Source: Amarobacillus sp046328225 (lineage in GTDB: Bacteria > Chloroflexota > Dehalococcoidia > Tepidiformales > Tepidiformaceae). Taken from it: a stretch of 64,000 bases of DNA. A program made the translations under genes and the position numbers. Within the stretch, counting starts at the first letter, position 1. Each line of letters begins with the position of its first letter. Under the pieces are notes generated by a model that was given only the letters and a program-made list of their open reading frames with translations, searched no databases and had not been told where the DNA came from. The DNA is taken from the NCBI GenBank assembly GCA_046328225.1, contig JAXLWZ010000001.1:220633-284632 (forward strand), read 5' to 3'. Below, piece after piece: positions 41,679-51,269 of this stretch.

Positions 41679-42515
41679 GAACGGCCTCACGAGGATGACC
41701 GGGACTTCGGCGCGGCCGAGCACGCCGAGGGCGGCGCTGCCCGCGAGCACGTGGCGGAGCGCGCTGTGGCCGTGGGTCGCCATGCCGATGGCGTTCGCGC
41801 CCGTTTCGGCGACGGCGCGGTTGATGGCCTGCGCGACGCTTTCGCCCTGCGCGGGGTCGCGCACTTCGGTGGTCACGGCCAGGCCGGCGAAGGTGGCGGC
41901 GTCGGCCTGGAGCGCCTCGCGCGCGGGGCCTTCGGCGGCGTTGCCTTCGAGCACACGCAGCAGCGTCACGGCCGCCGTCGAGCCCGCGAGCAGCTCATGG
42001 ATCGGGCCGAAGGCGGCGCGCGCGGCCTCGGAGCCGTCGGTGGTCACGAGCACGCGGTAGGGCGCGGCCGGCTTCGGCGCCGCCGCCTTCCCGCCTGTCG
42101 CGATGACGGGGCGGCCGGCGCGGGCCACGACATCGAGGACGGTGCTGCCGCGGAACATGTGCCGCAGCGCGCTATTCCCCTGCGAATGGAGCGCGATCAC
42201 GTTCGCCTCAAGGTCGTCCGCGGCCGCGGCGATGACGTCCGAGACGTCGCGGCGGCGGGGGAGGCGGCGCACCTCGGCTTCGCCTTCGAGGCCAAAGCGC
42301 GCGATGAGCTCGCGCAGGCCCTGCAGCCACTGCGCCTCCACGCGGCGGACCGCCGTCTCCAGCTCCGTCGCGAACTCGGCGTGGGCATCGAGAAGCGGGT
42401 CGAGCACGCGGAGGATGTGCACCGTCGCGTGCGTCGCGGCGGCGAGCGCGGCCACATGCGGCAGGATGTGATCGGCGCCGCCGCTGCCATCGACCGACAC
42501 CAGGATCTTCGTCAC
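41676..42515 (-). CDS. Tandem universal stress protein
   Basis: 279 residues made of two UspA domains (about 1-142 and 150-279). Each ends with the nucleotide-binding loop, QGNSALRHMFRGST and HGHSALRHVLAGSA. Such proteins bind ATP and help survival under energy or redox stress. The GTG start at 42515 has GGAGGTGGAG upstream. The stop TAG is fused to a GGGAACT array. Confidence 0.9.
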   Translation of the reverse strand: MTKILVSVDGSGGADHILPHVAALAAATHATVHILRVLDPLLDAHAEFATELETAVRRVEAQWLQGLRELIARFGLEGEAEVRRLPRRRDVSDVIAAAADDLEANVIALHSQGNSALRHMFRGSTVLDVVARAGRPVIATGGKAAAPKPAAPYRVLVTTDGSEAARAAFGPIHELLAGSTAAVTLLRVLEGNAAEGPAREALQADAATFAGLAVTTEVRDPAQGESVAQAINRAVAETGANAIGMATHGHSALRHVLAGSAALGVLGRAEVPVILVRPF

Positions 42516-42585
42516 AGCTCCACCTCCACGCGCGCGCGCACTCGCAGTCTGCCAGAGAACGGGCTCTGAGGGGACGGCCGGACGG

Positions 42586-45327
42586 CTAGAAGGTCACCCG
42601 GCGCAGCTTCCCGCCGCTGAAGACGTAGGCCACGCCGTTGCGCATCGTGAACGCCGACATCGCCTTGAAGTCCGGGTGGCGGTACTGGCGGTCGAAGGAA
42701 CCATCGCGCCGGAAGACGACGACGCGGTCGTTGGCGGCATCGAGGAGGGCGATGTCGTTCTTGCCCGCGAGCACGGGCGTCTCCGGCGCGACCAGCTTCT
42801 TGTCGATGCCGGCCTCGCTCATGACGAGCGAAAGCTGCCCGGAGAAGCGCCGCACGGAGCCGTTCGTGTCCACCGTGATCGCCTCGCCATCGACCATCAG
42901 GCGGCGCGCGCCGGCGAGGTCGGGCGTATCGAGCCACTTGAACGGCGTCGCGTTGTAGCCGCCGTCCGAGGGGCTGAAGCGGTAGATGATGGAGGCCGTC
43001 GAGTCGAGCACAAAGAGGTCGCGCCCGAACATGGTGATATCCGTGATCTTGAGGCCGGCGGGGGCGGCGAACGGCACCGGCTTCAGCCCGCCCGCGGCCG
43101 TCACCGCCCACAGCCCGCGGCCGTCATCGGCGACGAGCAGGGCCGGGCCGCCGAGGTCGTTGCCATCGGTGAAAGTGGTGGCGATGGGCCGGCCGCGCTT
43201 CGCGTCCTTGTCCTCGCCGTAGACGACCTTCCGTTCGCCATCGGCGAGCTTGATCGCGATGACCTGCCCGGAGGCGCTATCGAGGATGTAGGCGGCGTCG
43301 TTCGAAACCGTCAGGCGGGTGGCGGCCACGGGCTTTTCGCCGAACTGCTCCAGGCTCGCGATGGTCTCCACTGCCGCGGGCGTCTTCACCGCGTCCATCA
43401 CGCTCAGCGCCCCGGCGACTTCCGAGATGAGCGACTCCGCCTCCGGGCCGTTGGCCGAGAGGTCGCGCGCTTCGAGCAGCAGCGCCTGGGCTTCGGTGAG
43501 CACCCGCCGCCGCTCGGCCGGGTCCTGCGAAAACGACCGCGCGACCGCGATCTTCTGCTCGGCCTGGTCGATGAGGCTGGCGTACCGTTCGCCTTCGTCC
43601 TTGCTCAGCATGCCGGGGAGGGCGATAAAGCCGACGACGGCGACGAGCACGGTGAGGCCGGCGAGGATGATGAGCCAGGTCGGGGGGAGGCCTTTGAGCG
43701 CCGTGCGGGCGCCGCCTCCACCGGAGCTCGAACCCTTCCAGCGGCCGGACGGCTTCGAGCGCACGCGCACGAGCGACCCGCCGCCGTTGATGGTGACCGC
43801 GTTCTCGCCGGCGATGGTGTCGCCGGCCACGCTCGCGACGGTGGCACGGGCACGCACATCCTCGGCGAGCTCGGCCGCGAGCGGGATCTCTTCGTGGTGC
43901 GAAGGCGGCGGCGGGGGCACTTCCTCGCGCACCAGCCCGCGCGAGAAGCTCTGCTGGCGGCGGCGATGCTGACGCCGCTCGGGCAGCCCGCCGGGCACGG
44001 CATCGTTCGCCGGCGTGCCATTCGAGCCGCCGCCGTTCGAGGGCGCGATCGTGATGGGTCCCGGCGCCGGTTGCGCGACGCGCCACGAAAGGGGATGCGC
44101 CGAGGCGGTGGTCGCGGTCGCGAGCTGCGGGAGCGCGGGCATCGGCGTGCGCGAAGCGGCGGCGCGCGATGCCGCGGCCCGGGCCATACCATCGGCCGCC
44201 AGCTGCGCGAGGACGTTTTCGCCCACCGCGCGGCGCAGCGGCTCCGGGGCCTCGGCCGATTCCATGGGGAGGTAGGCGGCACGCCGGGCGCGGGTGCCGA
44301 TGCTCGTGAGCTGCGCCCGCGCGACCGCGACCAGGTCCTCCTGCTTCTCTTCGATGAAGAGGCTCGGCTGGAAGGCGTCGTCCGCGGGCTCGAGGGTGAG
44401 CGCGAGGGGCGTGATGCCGTGGGCGCGGGGAGTGTCCCGCCGCGATGGCGCGGGCGTTTCGCGGGAGGCGGGCTCGCCGCCGATGACCATCTCCGGCGCG
44501 GACGCGGCGGGCAGGTTCGCCGGCGAAGCGATGGCCGAAGCGCGCGCGCCGCGGGCGGGCCCGTCCGGCGCCGTCACGAGCAGGACCGTCAGATGGCGGG
44601 CATCCTGCAGGCGCCGCCAGAGCTCGGGCAGCACCTGGTCGACCGGGAGCTGAAGAATACCGGCGATGAGCTCGTCGTCGCATTCGGCGAGGGCCACGGT
44701 GGAGAGCAGGAGCAGGCGGTCGCCGGGCAGGAAGTTGATGCGCGTGAGCTGCGGCTCCAGCGGCCCCGACCCGAGCGGGCGCCCGTGCTCTTCATCGGTG
44801 TAATAAGGAATGACGCGCCCACCGGTGGCATGGAAGGCGACCGAAGGGCCGGCCTGGGCGATGACGGCCTGGGGCCCGCGCCGCCCGAACGCCGAAAGGC
44901 CGATGCTCACACGGTGCTGCGCGATGCTCTTGCGGTTCCAATCGGCGAGGTTGCGGTGCGCTTCGTGGAAGAGGCGCTGAAGCGCGCCCGTGAGGCTTAT
45001 ATCGAGCCCGGCCCAGAGCTGGCCCGCGCCGGAGACGATGTGCCCGGCGAAGGCTTCGCCCGCCGGTGTCGTTCCCTCGGCCACGATGTAGAGCTCTGCT
45101 CGGTCGTCGGCGGGTCCCTTGCCGTGGAAATACCCGGCATTGGGGCCACGGTCGACCGGTTCGTGATCGACTATCGCGAACTGGCCAACCTGGAGTGGTT
45201 CGGTCAATGGACCGTCCCTCTTGCTCACAGGATAGGCACGGGGCAACTCGACAAACCCCTGGCGCACCCCAAAATGGGGTACCCCGCCAGCGCCGGGGAA
45301 AGCCACTATACCACCGGCTTTGCCCAT
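42586..45327 (-). CDS. Membrane protein with a degenerate PP2C-like domain and a C-terminal propeller
   Basis: 913 residues. The N-terminal ~250 residues follow a PP2C phosphatase plan (AELYIVAEGT, QAVIAQAGPSVAF, FLPGDRLLLLSTVAL), but the metal-binding Asp-Gly and Ser-Asp-Gly are replaced (EG and STV), so catalysis is unlikely. A low-complexity cytoplasmic segment, one membrane helix (about 549-574), a short coiled-coil-like stretch (EGERYASLIDQAEQKI) and a C-terminal region of about 300 residues in propeller-like repeats follow. It could be a scaffold or sensor linking an outside domain to an inside pseudo-phosphatase. Start at ATG 45327. Confidence 0.7.
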   Translation of the reverse strand: MGKAGGIVAFPGAGGVPHFGVRQGFVELPRAYPVSKRDGPLTEPLQVGQFAIVDHEPVDRGPNAGYFHGKGPADDRAELYIVAEGTTPAGEAFAGHIVSGAGQLWAGLDISLTGALQRLFHEAHRNLADWNRKSIAQHRVSIGLSAFGRRGPQAVIAQAGPSVAFHATGGRVIPYYTDEEHGRPLGSGPLEPQLTRINFLPGDRLLLLSTVALAECDDELIAGILQLPVDQVLPELWRRLQDARHLTVLLVTAPDGPARGARASAIASPANLPAASAPEMVIGGEPASRETPAPSRRDTPRAHGITPLALTLEPADDAFQPSLFIEEKQEDLVAVARAQLTSIGTRARRAAYLPMESAEAPEPLRRAVGENVLAQLAADGMARAAASRAAASRTPMPALPQLATATTASAHPLSWRVAQPAPGPITIAPSNGGGSNGTPANDAVPGGLPERRQHRRRQQSFSRGLVREEVPPPPPSHHEEIPLAAELAEDVRARATVASVAGDTIAGENAVTINGGGSLVRVRSKPSGRWKGSSSGGGGARTALKGLPPTWLIILAGLTVLVAVVGFIALPGMLSKDEGERYASLIDQAEQKIAVARSFSQDPAERRRVLTEAQALLLEARDLSANGPEAESLISEVAGALSVMDAVKTPAAVETIASLEQFGEKPVAATRLTVSNDAAYILDSASGQVIAIKLADGERKVVYGEDKDAKRGRPIATTFTDGNDLGGPALLVADDGRGLWAVTAAGGLKPVPFAAPAGLKITDITMFGRDLFVLDSTASIIYRFSPSDGGYNATPFKWLDTPDLAGARRLMVDGEAITVDTNGSVRRFSGQLSLVMSEAGIDKKLVAPETPVLAGKNDIALLDAANDRVVVFRRDGSFDRQYRHPDFKAMSAFTMRNGVAYVFSGGKLRRVTF

Positions 45328-45350
45328 GGAATCAACCGGCGCGCGTCACT

Positions 45351-45397
45351 CGAATCGGGGAAAACCCGCGCGGGCGGGCTCGAGTCCCCCCGATTCG
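45351..45397. other. 10-bp inverted repeat between divergent genes
   Basis: Arms 45351-45360 and 45388-45397 are exact complements with a 27-nt spacer, between the pseudo-PP2C start and the next repeat element. It could be an operator or a hairpin. The rest of the 45328-45650 gap holds a heptad element and the acyl-CoA synthetase promoter. Confidence 0.4.
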
Positions 45398-45412
45398 GGG
45401 CGGCTTGGCACG

Positions 45413-45542
45413 TGCTGAGTGCTGAGTGCCAGTGGCCAACCCCGGACGAGATCACCGCACGCACCGGGTTTGCCCGCTCGAACCCCGAACCGCAAGCCTC
45501 GCACGCCTTCTCAGCACTTAGCACTCAGCACCCGGCACTCCT
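45413..45542. repeat. Heptad element, TGCTGAG on both arms (diverged)
   Basis: TGCTGAG units 45413-45430, a degenerate core, some GCCTCGA-like units on the right, and CTCAGCA units 45511-45537. More mutated than most elements here. Confidence 0.75.
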
Positions 45543-45579
45543 TGCGGCGGGCCGATTCGCACCACTGGCGGGGCGCGAG

Positions 45580-45585
45580 TAGAAT
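45580..45585 (+). promoter_or_regulatory. -10 hexamer TAGAAT
   Basis: TAGAAT lies 65 nt upstream of the TTG start at 45651; the leader contains CGGAGA. Confidence 0.35.
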
Positions 45586-45650
45586 CGCCAAGCGCACATT
45601 ACGGAAACCGTCGCCGCTCTGGCCGGTTCCAAGCCTCACGGAGATCGTCA

Positions 45651-47222
45651 TTGAATACCATCGAGTTCCTGCAGATCTCGTCTGCCGTCGTGCCCGACCG
45701 CGAGGCACTGGTTGAGGTCGGCGGAAACAACAAGCGCATCACCTACGCGGAGATGTACCCGGCCGTCGTGAAGCTCGCCAACGCCCTCACCGCCCTCGGT
45801 GTCGAGCGCGGCCAGAAAGTCGCGACCATGTCCGTCAACTCCGCGGACTACGTGATTACCTACTACGCCTGCGCGATGCTCGGCGTCTGCTTCGTCCCCC
45901 TGAACTACCGCGCCAAGGACGAAGAGCTCTCGCACATGCTCAACGTGAGCAACTGCCAGGCCGTCCTCGTCTCCGACCGCTACATCGAGATCGTCGAGCG
46001 CATCCGCGGCACCCTCACCAGCACCCAGCACTTCATCGCCTACGACAGCAAGCACGACCACTACCTGGACTACGACCAGCTCATCGCTGACGCCAGCGAC
46101 GAGGAGCCCTGGGTCGAGATCGACGACCACGACCCCACCATCCTCATCTTCACCAGCGGCACCACCGCGCTCCCCAAGGGCGTGCAGCTGACGTACCTCG
46201 ACATGACCGTCTACGTCACCAATCAGCCGCCCGCGGACCCGGAAATCCACGACAAGGTGCTCGTCTCCGCGCCGTTCTTCCACGTCGCGGGGGCGACGGC
46301 GATGATGCTCGCCATCTGGAGCGGCCGCACCCTCGTCATCCTCCCGGCCTTCACCCCCGAGGGCTGGCTGCAGGCCGTGCACGAAGAGCGCACAACCCAC
46401 GCCTTCGTCGTCCCGACGATGCTCAAGCGCATCATGGAGACGCCGGACTTCGATAAGTACGACATCTCGAGCATGCGCCAGATCACCTATGGCGCCGCGC
46501 CGATGCCGTACGAAGTGGTGCGCCGGGCGTGCGATATCTTCCCGCCGCGCGGCTGCGGCCTCATCAACGCCTACGGTCAGACGGAATCGACCGCGACGCT
46601 CACCTTCCTCGGGCCCGAAGACCACGACCTGAGCACCGAGACGGCGGTGAAGGAATCGCGCCTGCGCTCCGTCGGCAAGCCCATGCCCGATGTCGAGATC
46701 GGCATCATGGACGAGCGCAACCGCCTCCTGCCCCCGGGCGAGGAGGGCGAAATCTGCGTCCGCTCCGACCGGGTCATGAAGGGCTACTACAAGCAGGAAG
46801 ACGCGACCAGCTCGGCGATCATCGATGGCTGGCTGCACACCGGCGATGTGGGCCGCGTGGACGAAGGCGGCTACCTGTTCATCACGGGCCGCAAGAAGGA
46901 CCTCATCATCCGCGGCGGCGAGAACATCTCCCCCGGCGAGATCGAGAACTGCCTCGAAGCGCACCCCTCGATCGAGGAAGCGGCCGTCATCGGCGTGCCG
47001 GACCAGGACTGGGGCGAAGTGGTGAAGGCCGTGGTCGTGCTCAAGCCCGGCCAGAGCATCACGGCTGGCGAGATCACCGAGTACTGCAAGTCCCGGCTCG
47101 CGTCGTTCAAGGCGCCGCAGTACGTGGCCGTCGTGAATGAGCTCCCGCGCAACCCGATGGGCAAGGTGCTCAAGAACGACCTCCGCAAGGCCTACGGCAC
47201 CGCCACCAACGATCACGTGTGA
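45651..47222 (+). CDS. AMP-forming acyl-CoA synthetase
   Basis: 523 residues of the ANL superfamily, forming acyl-CoA through acyl-AMP. Motifs: FTSGTTALPKG (P-loop, about 166-176), YGQTESTATL, GWLHTGDVG, GRKKDLIIRGGENISPGEIE and the catalytic Lys in NPMGKVLKNDL near the C-terminus. Length and motifs fit medium- or long-chain fatty acid ligases. The TTG start at 45651 has CGGAGA upstream. The TGA stop overlaps the first TGCTGAG unit of the next element. Confidence 0.93.
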   Translation: MNTIEFLQISSAVVPDREALVEVGGNNKRITYAEMYPAVVKLANALTALGVERGQKVATMSVNSADYVITYYACAMLGVCFVPLNYRAKDEELSHMLNVSNCQAVLVSDRYIEIVERIRGTLTSTQHFIAYDSKHDHYLDYDQLIADASDEEPWVEIDDHDPTILIFTSGTTALPKGVQLTYLDMTVYVTNQPPADPEIHDKVLVSAPFFHVAGATAMMLAIWSGRTLVILPAFTPEGWLQAVHEERTTHAFVVPTMLKRIMETPDFDKYDISSMRQITYGAAPMPYEVVRRACDIFPPRGCGLINAYGQTESTATLTFLGPEDHDLSTETAVKESRLRSVGKPMPDVEIGIMDERNRLLPPGEEGEICVRSDRVMKGYYKQEDATSSAIIDGWLHTGDVGRVDEGGYLFITGRKKDLIIRGGENISPGEIENCLEAHPSIEEAAVIGVPDQDWGEVVKAVVVLKPGQSITAGEITEYCKSRLASFKAPQYVAVVNELPRNPMGKVLKNDLRKAYGTATNDHV

Positions 47223-47308
47223 GTGCTGAGTGCTGAGGGGGCAACCCCGCCGCGCATCTCGTCGCGGCGGGGTTGCCCCCACTGCTTTTCTCTTTCCTCT
47301 TTCCTCTA
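47220..47308. repeat. Mixed heptad element with an 18-bp perfect core hairpin
   Basis: TGCTGAG units from the stop codon to 47236. The core arms 47237-47254 and 47263-47280 are perfect complements with an 8-nt loop. CTTTTCT-type units follow to 47308, the TAG stop of XdhC. It lies between two convergent genes and could terminate both. Confidence 0.9.
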
Positions 47309-48106
47309 ATCTCTCAGCCCGGCAGGGCGCCGGTACATGGGCTGGCCCGTGCCGCCGCGGCGAAGCATCAGGACTTCGGCCATGATGCTCAGCGCGATTT
47401 CCTCTGGTGTCTCCGCGCCGATATCGAGCCCGATGGGCGTGCGCACAGCCGCCAGCTCGCCGGCATCGAAGCCTTCCTCCTTCAGGTGCGAGAGCACCGC
47501 CGCCGTGCGCCGCTTCGACCCGATCATGCCGACGTAGCCCGCGCCGCGGCCGAGCACTCGCCGCAGTGCGATCTCGTCCTGCTTGTGCCCCCGCGTCACC
47601 ATCACCACGGAGGTGCTGGGGCCAATGGGGAAGCGGTCGATGGCGGCCTCGTAGTCATCGCAAATCACCTGGTCCGCCTCGGGCACGACGCGTGCGTCGG
47701 CGAACTCCTCGCGGTCGTCGAGGATCGCGACCTGGAAGTCGAGGAAGTCGGCCAGCTTCGCCAGCGACCGGCCGATGTGGCCCGCGCCGACAATGAGGAT
47801 CTCGGGCTTGGCCTCGACGACCTCCAGGTAGATGGCGGCGGCGCCGGCGACGGTCCGCGGCGTGAGCGCGCCATCGGCCAGGTACACCGTCTCCGCGGCG
47901 TGGCGGCGAAACAGGTCGTCCCGCCCGCCGGCCACCAGCCCGTCCAGCGCGGGATCGCCGAGCGAACCCATGCGGGAGCCATCGCGCTCGACGAGGAGAC
48001 GCGCGCCGGCGATGAGCACTTCGCGGCCGGGGTCGAGGACGGAGGCGAGGAGCACGGGCTCGCCGCCCTCCGCCGCGACGAGAAGCCGCCTGGTCAGTTC
48101 GAGCAT
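47306..48106 (-). CDS. XdhC/CoxI-family protein
   Basis: 266 residues. The N-terminal XdhC domain is followed by a Rossmann domain with ILIVGAGHIGRSLAKLAD (about 104-121), ILDDREEF, TRGHKQDE and GYVGMIGSKRR. XdhC proteins deliver sulfurated molybdenum cofactor to xanthine dehydrogenase-type enzymes; the target enzyme is not in this window. The usual CxxC near the N-terminus is missing. The ATG at 48106 has TAGACT 7 nt upstream. Confidence 0.88.
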   Translation of the reverse strand: MLELTRRLLVAAEGGEPVLLASVLDPGREVLIAGARLLVERDGSRMGSLGDPALDGLVAGGRDDLFRRHAAETVYLADGALTPRTVAGAAAIYLEVVEAKPEILIVGAGHIGRSLAKLADFLDFQVAILDDREEFADARVVPEADQVICDDYEAAIDRFPIGPSTSVVMVTRGHKQDEIALRRVLGRGAGYVGMIGSKRRTAAVLSHLKEEGFDAGELAAVRTPIGLDIGAETPEEIALSIMAEVLMLRRGGTGQPMYRRPAGLRD

Positions 48107-48113
48107 GGGTGCC

Positions 48114-48119
48114 AGTCTA
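48114..48119 (-). promoter_or_regulatory. -10 hexamer TAGACT, leaderless arrangement
   Basis: Minus-strand TAGACT ends 7 nt before the xdhC-like ATG. Confidence 0.45.
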
Positions 48120-48144
48120 CGCCCGCCCGGCGCGCGATCCAGCG

Positions 48145-48603
48145 TCAGCCCGGGTGGCGCGACTGGGGCGATTGCCACACCGTCACCCAGCCATCGGCGC
48201 CGGTGATGGCCTCGTGCACCGCCTCCTGTTCGCACAGCGCGAGCCGCTGGATGGCGTTCTCAAGCGCGGCGTCGCTTTCGTGCGAAACCTGCGCGAGACG
48301 CTCGCGCAGCGGCTCCAGCACGCCGGAATCGCGCAGCCAGCGCACGCTGTTCGGCCAGACGAAGAAGGAGAAGCCTTCGGGCGCCGGGAAGTTCGGGCGG
48401 TGCTTGCCCAGCCAGAGGTAGCGCTCCTGGACCGAGGCCACCGGCGCGACGATCGCCACCAGCGGGCCTTCATCCGGCAGGGTGCGCGGGTCGATAAGCA
48501 GCCGCTCGGGGAAGCTGGCGAAGCCGACGGTGATGAGGTCGGCCTTCGTGAACACCTCGCGGACCGCGTCCAGATCGAGATTGAACCCGTTCTCGGTGAG
48601 CAT
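48145..48603 (-). CDS. 152-residue protein, function unknown
   Basis: ATG at 48603. A soluble alpha/beta protein with FTKADLITVGFASFPERLLIDPR and VAIVAPVASVQERYLWLGKHRPNF as its most ordered stretches. Third-position GC content is as high as in neighbouring genes. It lies 38 nt upstream of the XdhC gene on the same strand, so they may be co-transcribed. No family recognised. Confidence 0.65.
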   Translation of the reverse strand: MLTENGFNLDLDAVREVFTKADLITVGFASFPERLLIDPRTLPDEGPLVAIVAPVASVQERYLWLGKHRPNFPAPEGFSFFVWPNSVRWLRDSGVLEPLRERLAQVSHESDAALENAIQRLALCEQEAVHEAITGADGWVTVWQSPQSRHPG

Positions 48604-48635
48604 CGTTCACGTTCCCAACAAGGATGAAAAGCGAA

Positions 48636-48662
48636 GGGGGCCGGGGCTTTCGCCCGGCCCCC
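48636..48662 (-). terminator. Terminator hairpin after groEL
   Basis: 10-bp perfect arms 48636-48645 and 48653-48662, 7-nt loop, followed on the minus strand by a short T-rich stretch (TTCGCTTTTC). Confidence 0.75.
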
Positions 48663-48710
48663 TCCTGGTGTTCCGTTCGCCGGCGCTAGGCCGGCAGCGG
48701 GGAATCTGGC

Positions 48711-50327
<1,617 letters not shown>

Positions 50328-50374
50328 GCGGAAACGTACCTCTGGGGGTGTGGTGTGAGTTTGCGAGGCCCATA

Positions 50375-50401
50375 TTAGCACTCCCTGTCAATGAGTGCTA
50401 A
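50375..50401 (-). promoter_or_regulatory. CIRCE operator (HrcA-binding)
   Basis: Exact consensus TTAGCACTC-N9-GAGTGCTAA, 48 nt upstream of the groEL start. TTGACA lies in its spacer and TAATAT overlaps one arm on the minus strand, so the operator overlaps the likely promoter. A TGCTGAG array begins 6 nt beyond it. Confidence 0.95.
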
Positions 50402-50406
50402 TCCGG

Positions 50407-50570
50407 TGCTGAGTGCCGAGCGAGTTCCCAGTTCCCGGTTCCCGGTTTTGAGGGGATCACCCCGGCGCGGGCAGCAGGCCCCACCGTGGGGCTGCCCCGG
50501 CCTCGCGCCTCGAGCCTCGAGTCTCGAGCCCCCTTTCTTCCTTCCTCTTTTCTCTTTTCCCTCCTCCCTC
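50407..50570. repeat. Mixed heptad element: TGCTGAG, AGTTCCC left; GCCTCGA, CTTTTCT right
   Basis: TGCTGAG units 50407-50421, AGTTCCC units 50423-50448, core 50452-50500, GCCTCGA units 50501-50532, pyrimidine units 50533-50566. It links CIRCE to the clpS promoter. Confidence 0.86.
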
Positions 50571-50572
50571 TC

Positions 50573-50578
50573 TATCCT
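50573..50578 (+). promoter_or_regulatory. -10 hexamer TATCCT, leaderless arrangement
   Basis: TATCCT ends exactly 6 nt before the clpS ATG at 50585. Confidence 0.5.
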
Positions 50579-50584
50579 CGTTCG

Positions 50585-50875
50585 ATGCGGTTTGGCCTGG
50601 CGCCCGCCACCGGGTTCGATACGCGCGTGCTGGAGAAGCTTCTGCCGCCGTGGGTCGTTATCCTCCACAACGACGACCACAATTCCATGGACCACGTGAT
50701 CCGTGCCCTGCTGGCATCCGTGCCTTCGCTCACGCCCGAAGAGGCGATCGAGATCATGTTCACGGCGCACTACCACGGCGAGGCGGCCGTCATCTCCTGC
50801 CCGAAGGAAGCCGCGGAGCACTACCGCGACCGGCTCGAATCGTTCGGCCTTACCGCGACGATCGAGCCCGAGTAA
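50585..50875 (+). CDS. clpS: ATP-dependent Clp protease adaptor ClpS
   Basis: 96 residues, normal length. The core VVILHNDDHNSMDHVIRAL (about 24-42) is the N-degron-binding signature, with the Asp and His residues that hold the N-terminal residue of the substrate. It delivers N-end-rule substrates to ClpAP or ClpCP. No clp protease gene is adjacent. The TAA stop runs into an AGTTCCC-type array. Confidence 0.92.
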   Translation: MRFGLAPATGFDTRVLEKLLPPWVVILHNDDHNSMDHVIRALLASVPSLTPEEAIEIMFTAHYHGEAAVISCPKEAAEHYRDRLESFGLTATIEPE

Positions 50876-51008
50876 GCTCCCGGTTCCCGGTTCCCAGGGG
50901 ATCAGCCCGGCGCCATGCAGCGCCCCGTGGGGTTACCCCCCTCGAACCTCGAGCCCCGAGCCTCGAGCCCCCTTTCCTCTTCTCTCTTTTCTCTTTTCTC
51001 TCCTTTCC
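50873..51008. repeat. Mixed heptad element: AGTTCCC left; GCCTCGA, CTTTTCT right
   Basis: AGTTCCC-like units 50876-50898, core 50899-50939, GCCTCGA units 50940-50970, pyrimidine units 50971-51003. Confidence 0.85.
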
Positions 51009-51116
51009 CCGGGCCGGGTGAAACCATGACGGCCCGTGCTACGATCAGGGTGCAAGGGTGGCCACACCGCTCTCCCGCGCATCCCCGCCGCGGTTGCGCG
51101 CCGCGGCGGGGACTTA

Positions 51117-51222
51117 CGAAGAGAAACGAGAAAAGCGAGAAGAGAAAAGGCATCCCGCCCCGGGGTGCCTGCCTCGCGCCGGGGCAACCCCCGGGAGCCG
51201 GGAACTGGAAACTGGCAACCCA
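51117..51222. repeat. Mixed heptad element: GAGAAAA left, GGGAACT right
   Basis: Purine units 51117-51150, core 51153-51197, GGGAACT units 51199-51218. The stretch 51009-51116 between this and the previous element shows no gene or clear signal. Confidence 0.82.
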
Positions 51223-51269
51223 TGAAAGTGCCGCGCGCGCAAAGCGTGCGGCACTGTCATGCTGGATTC

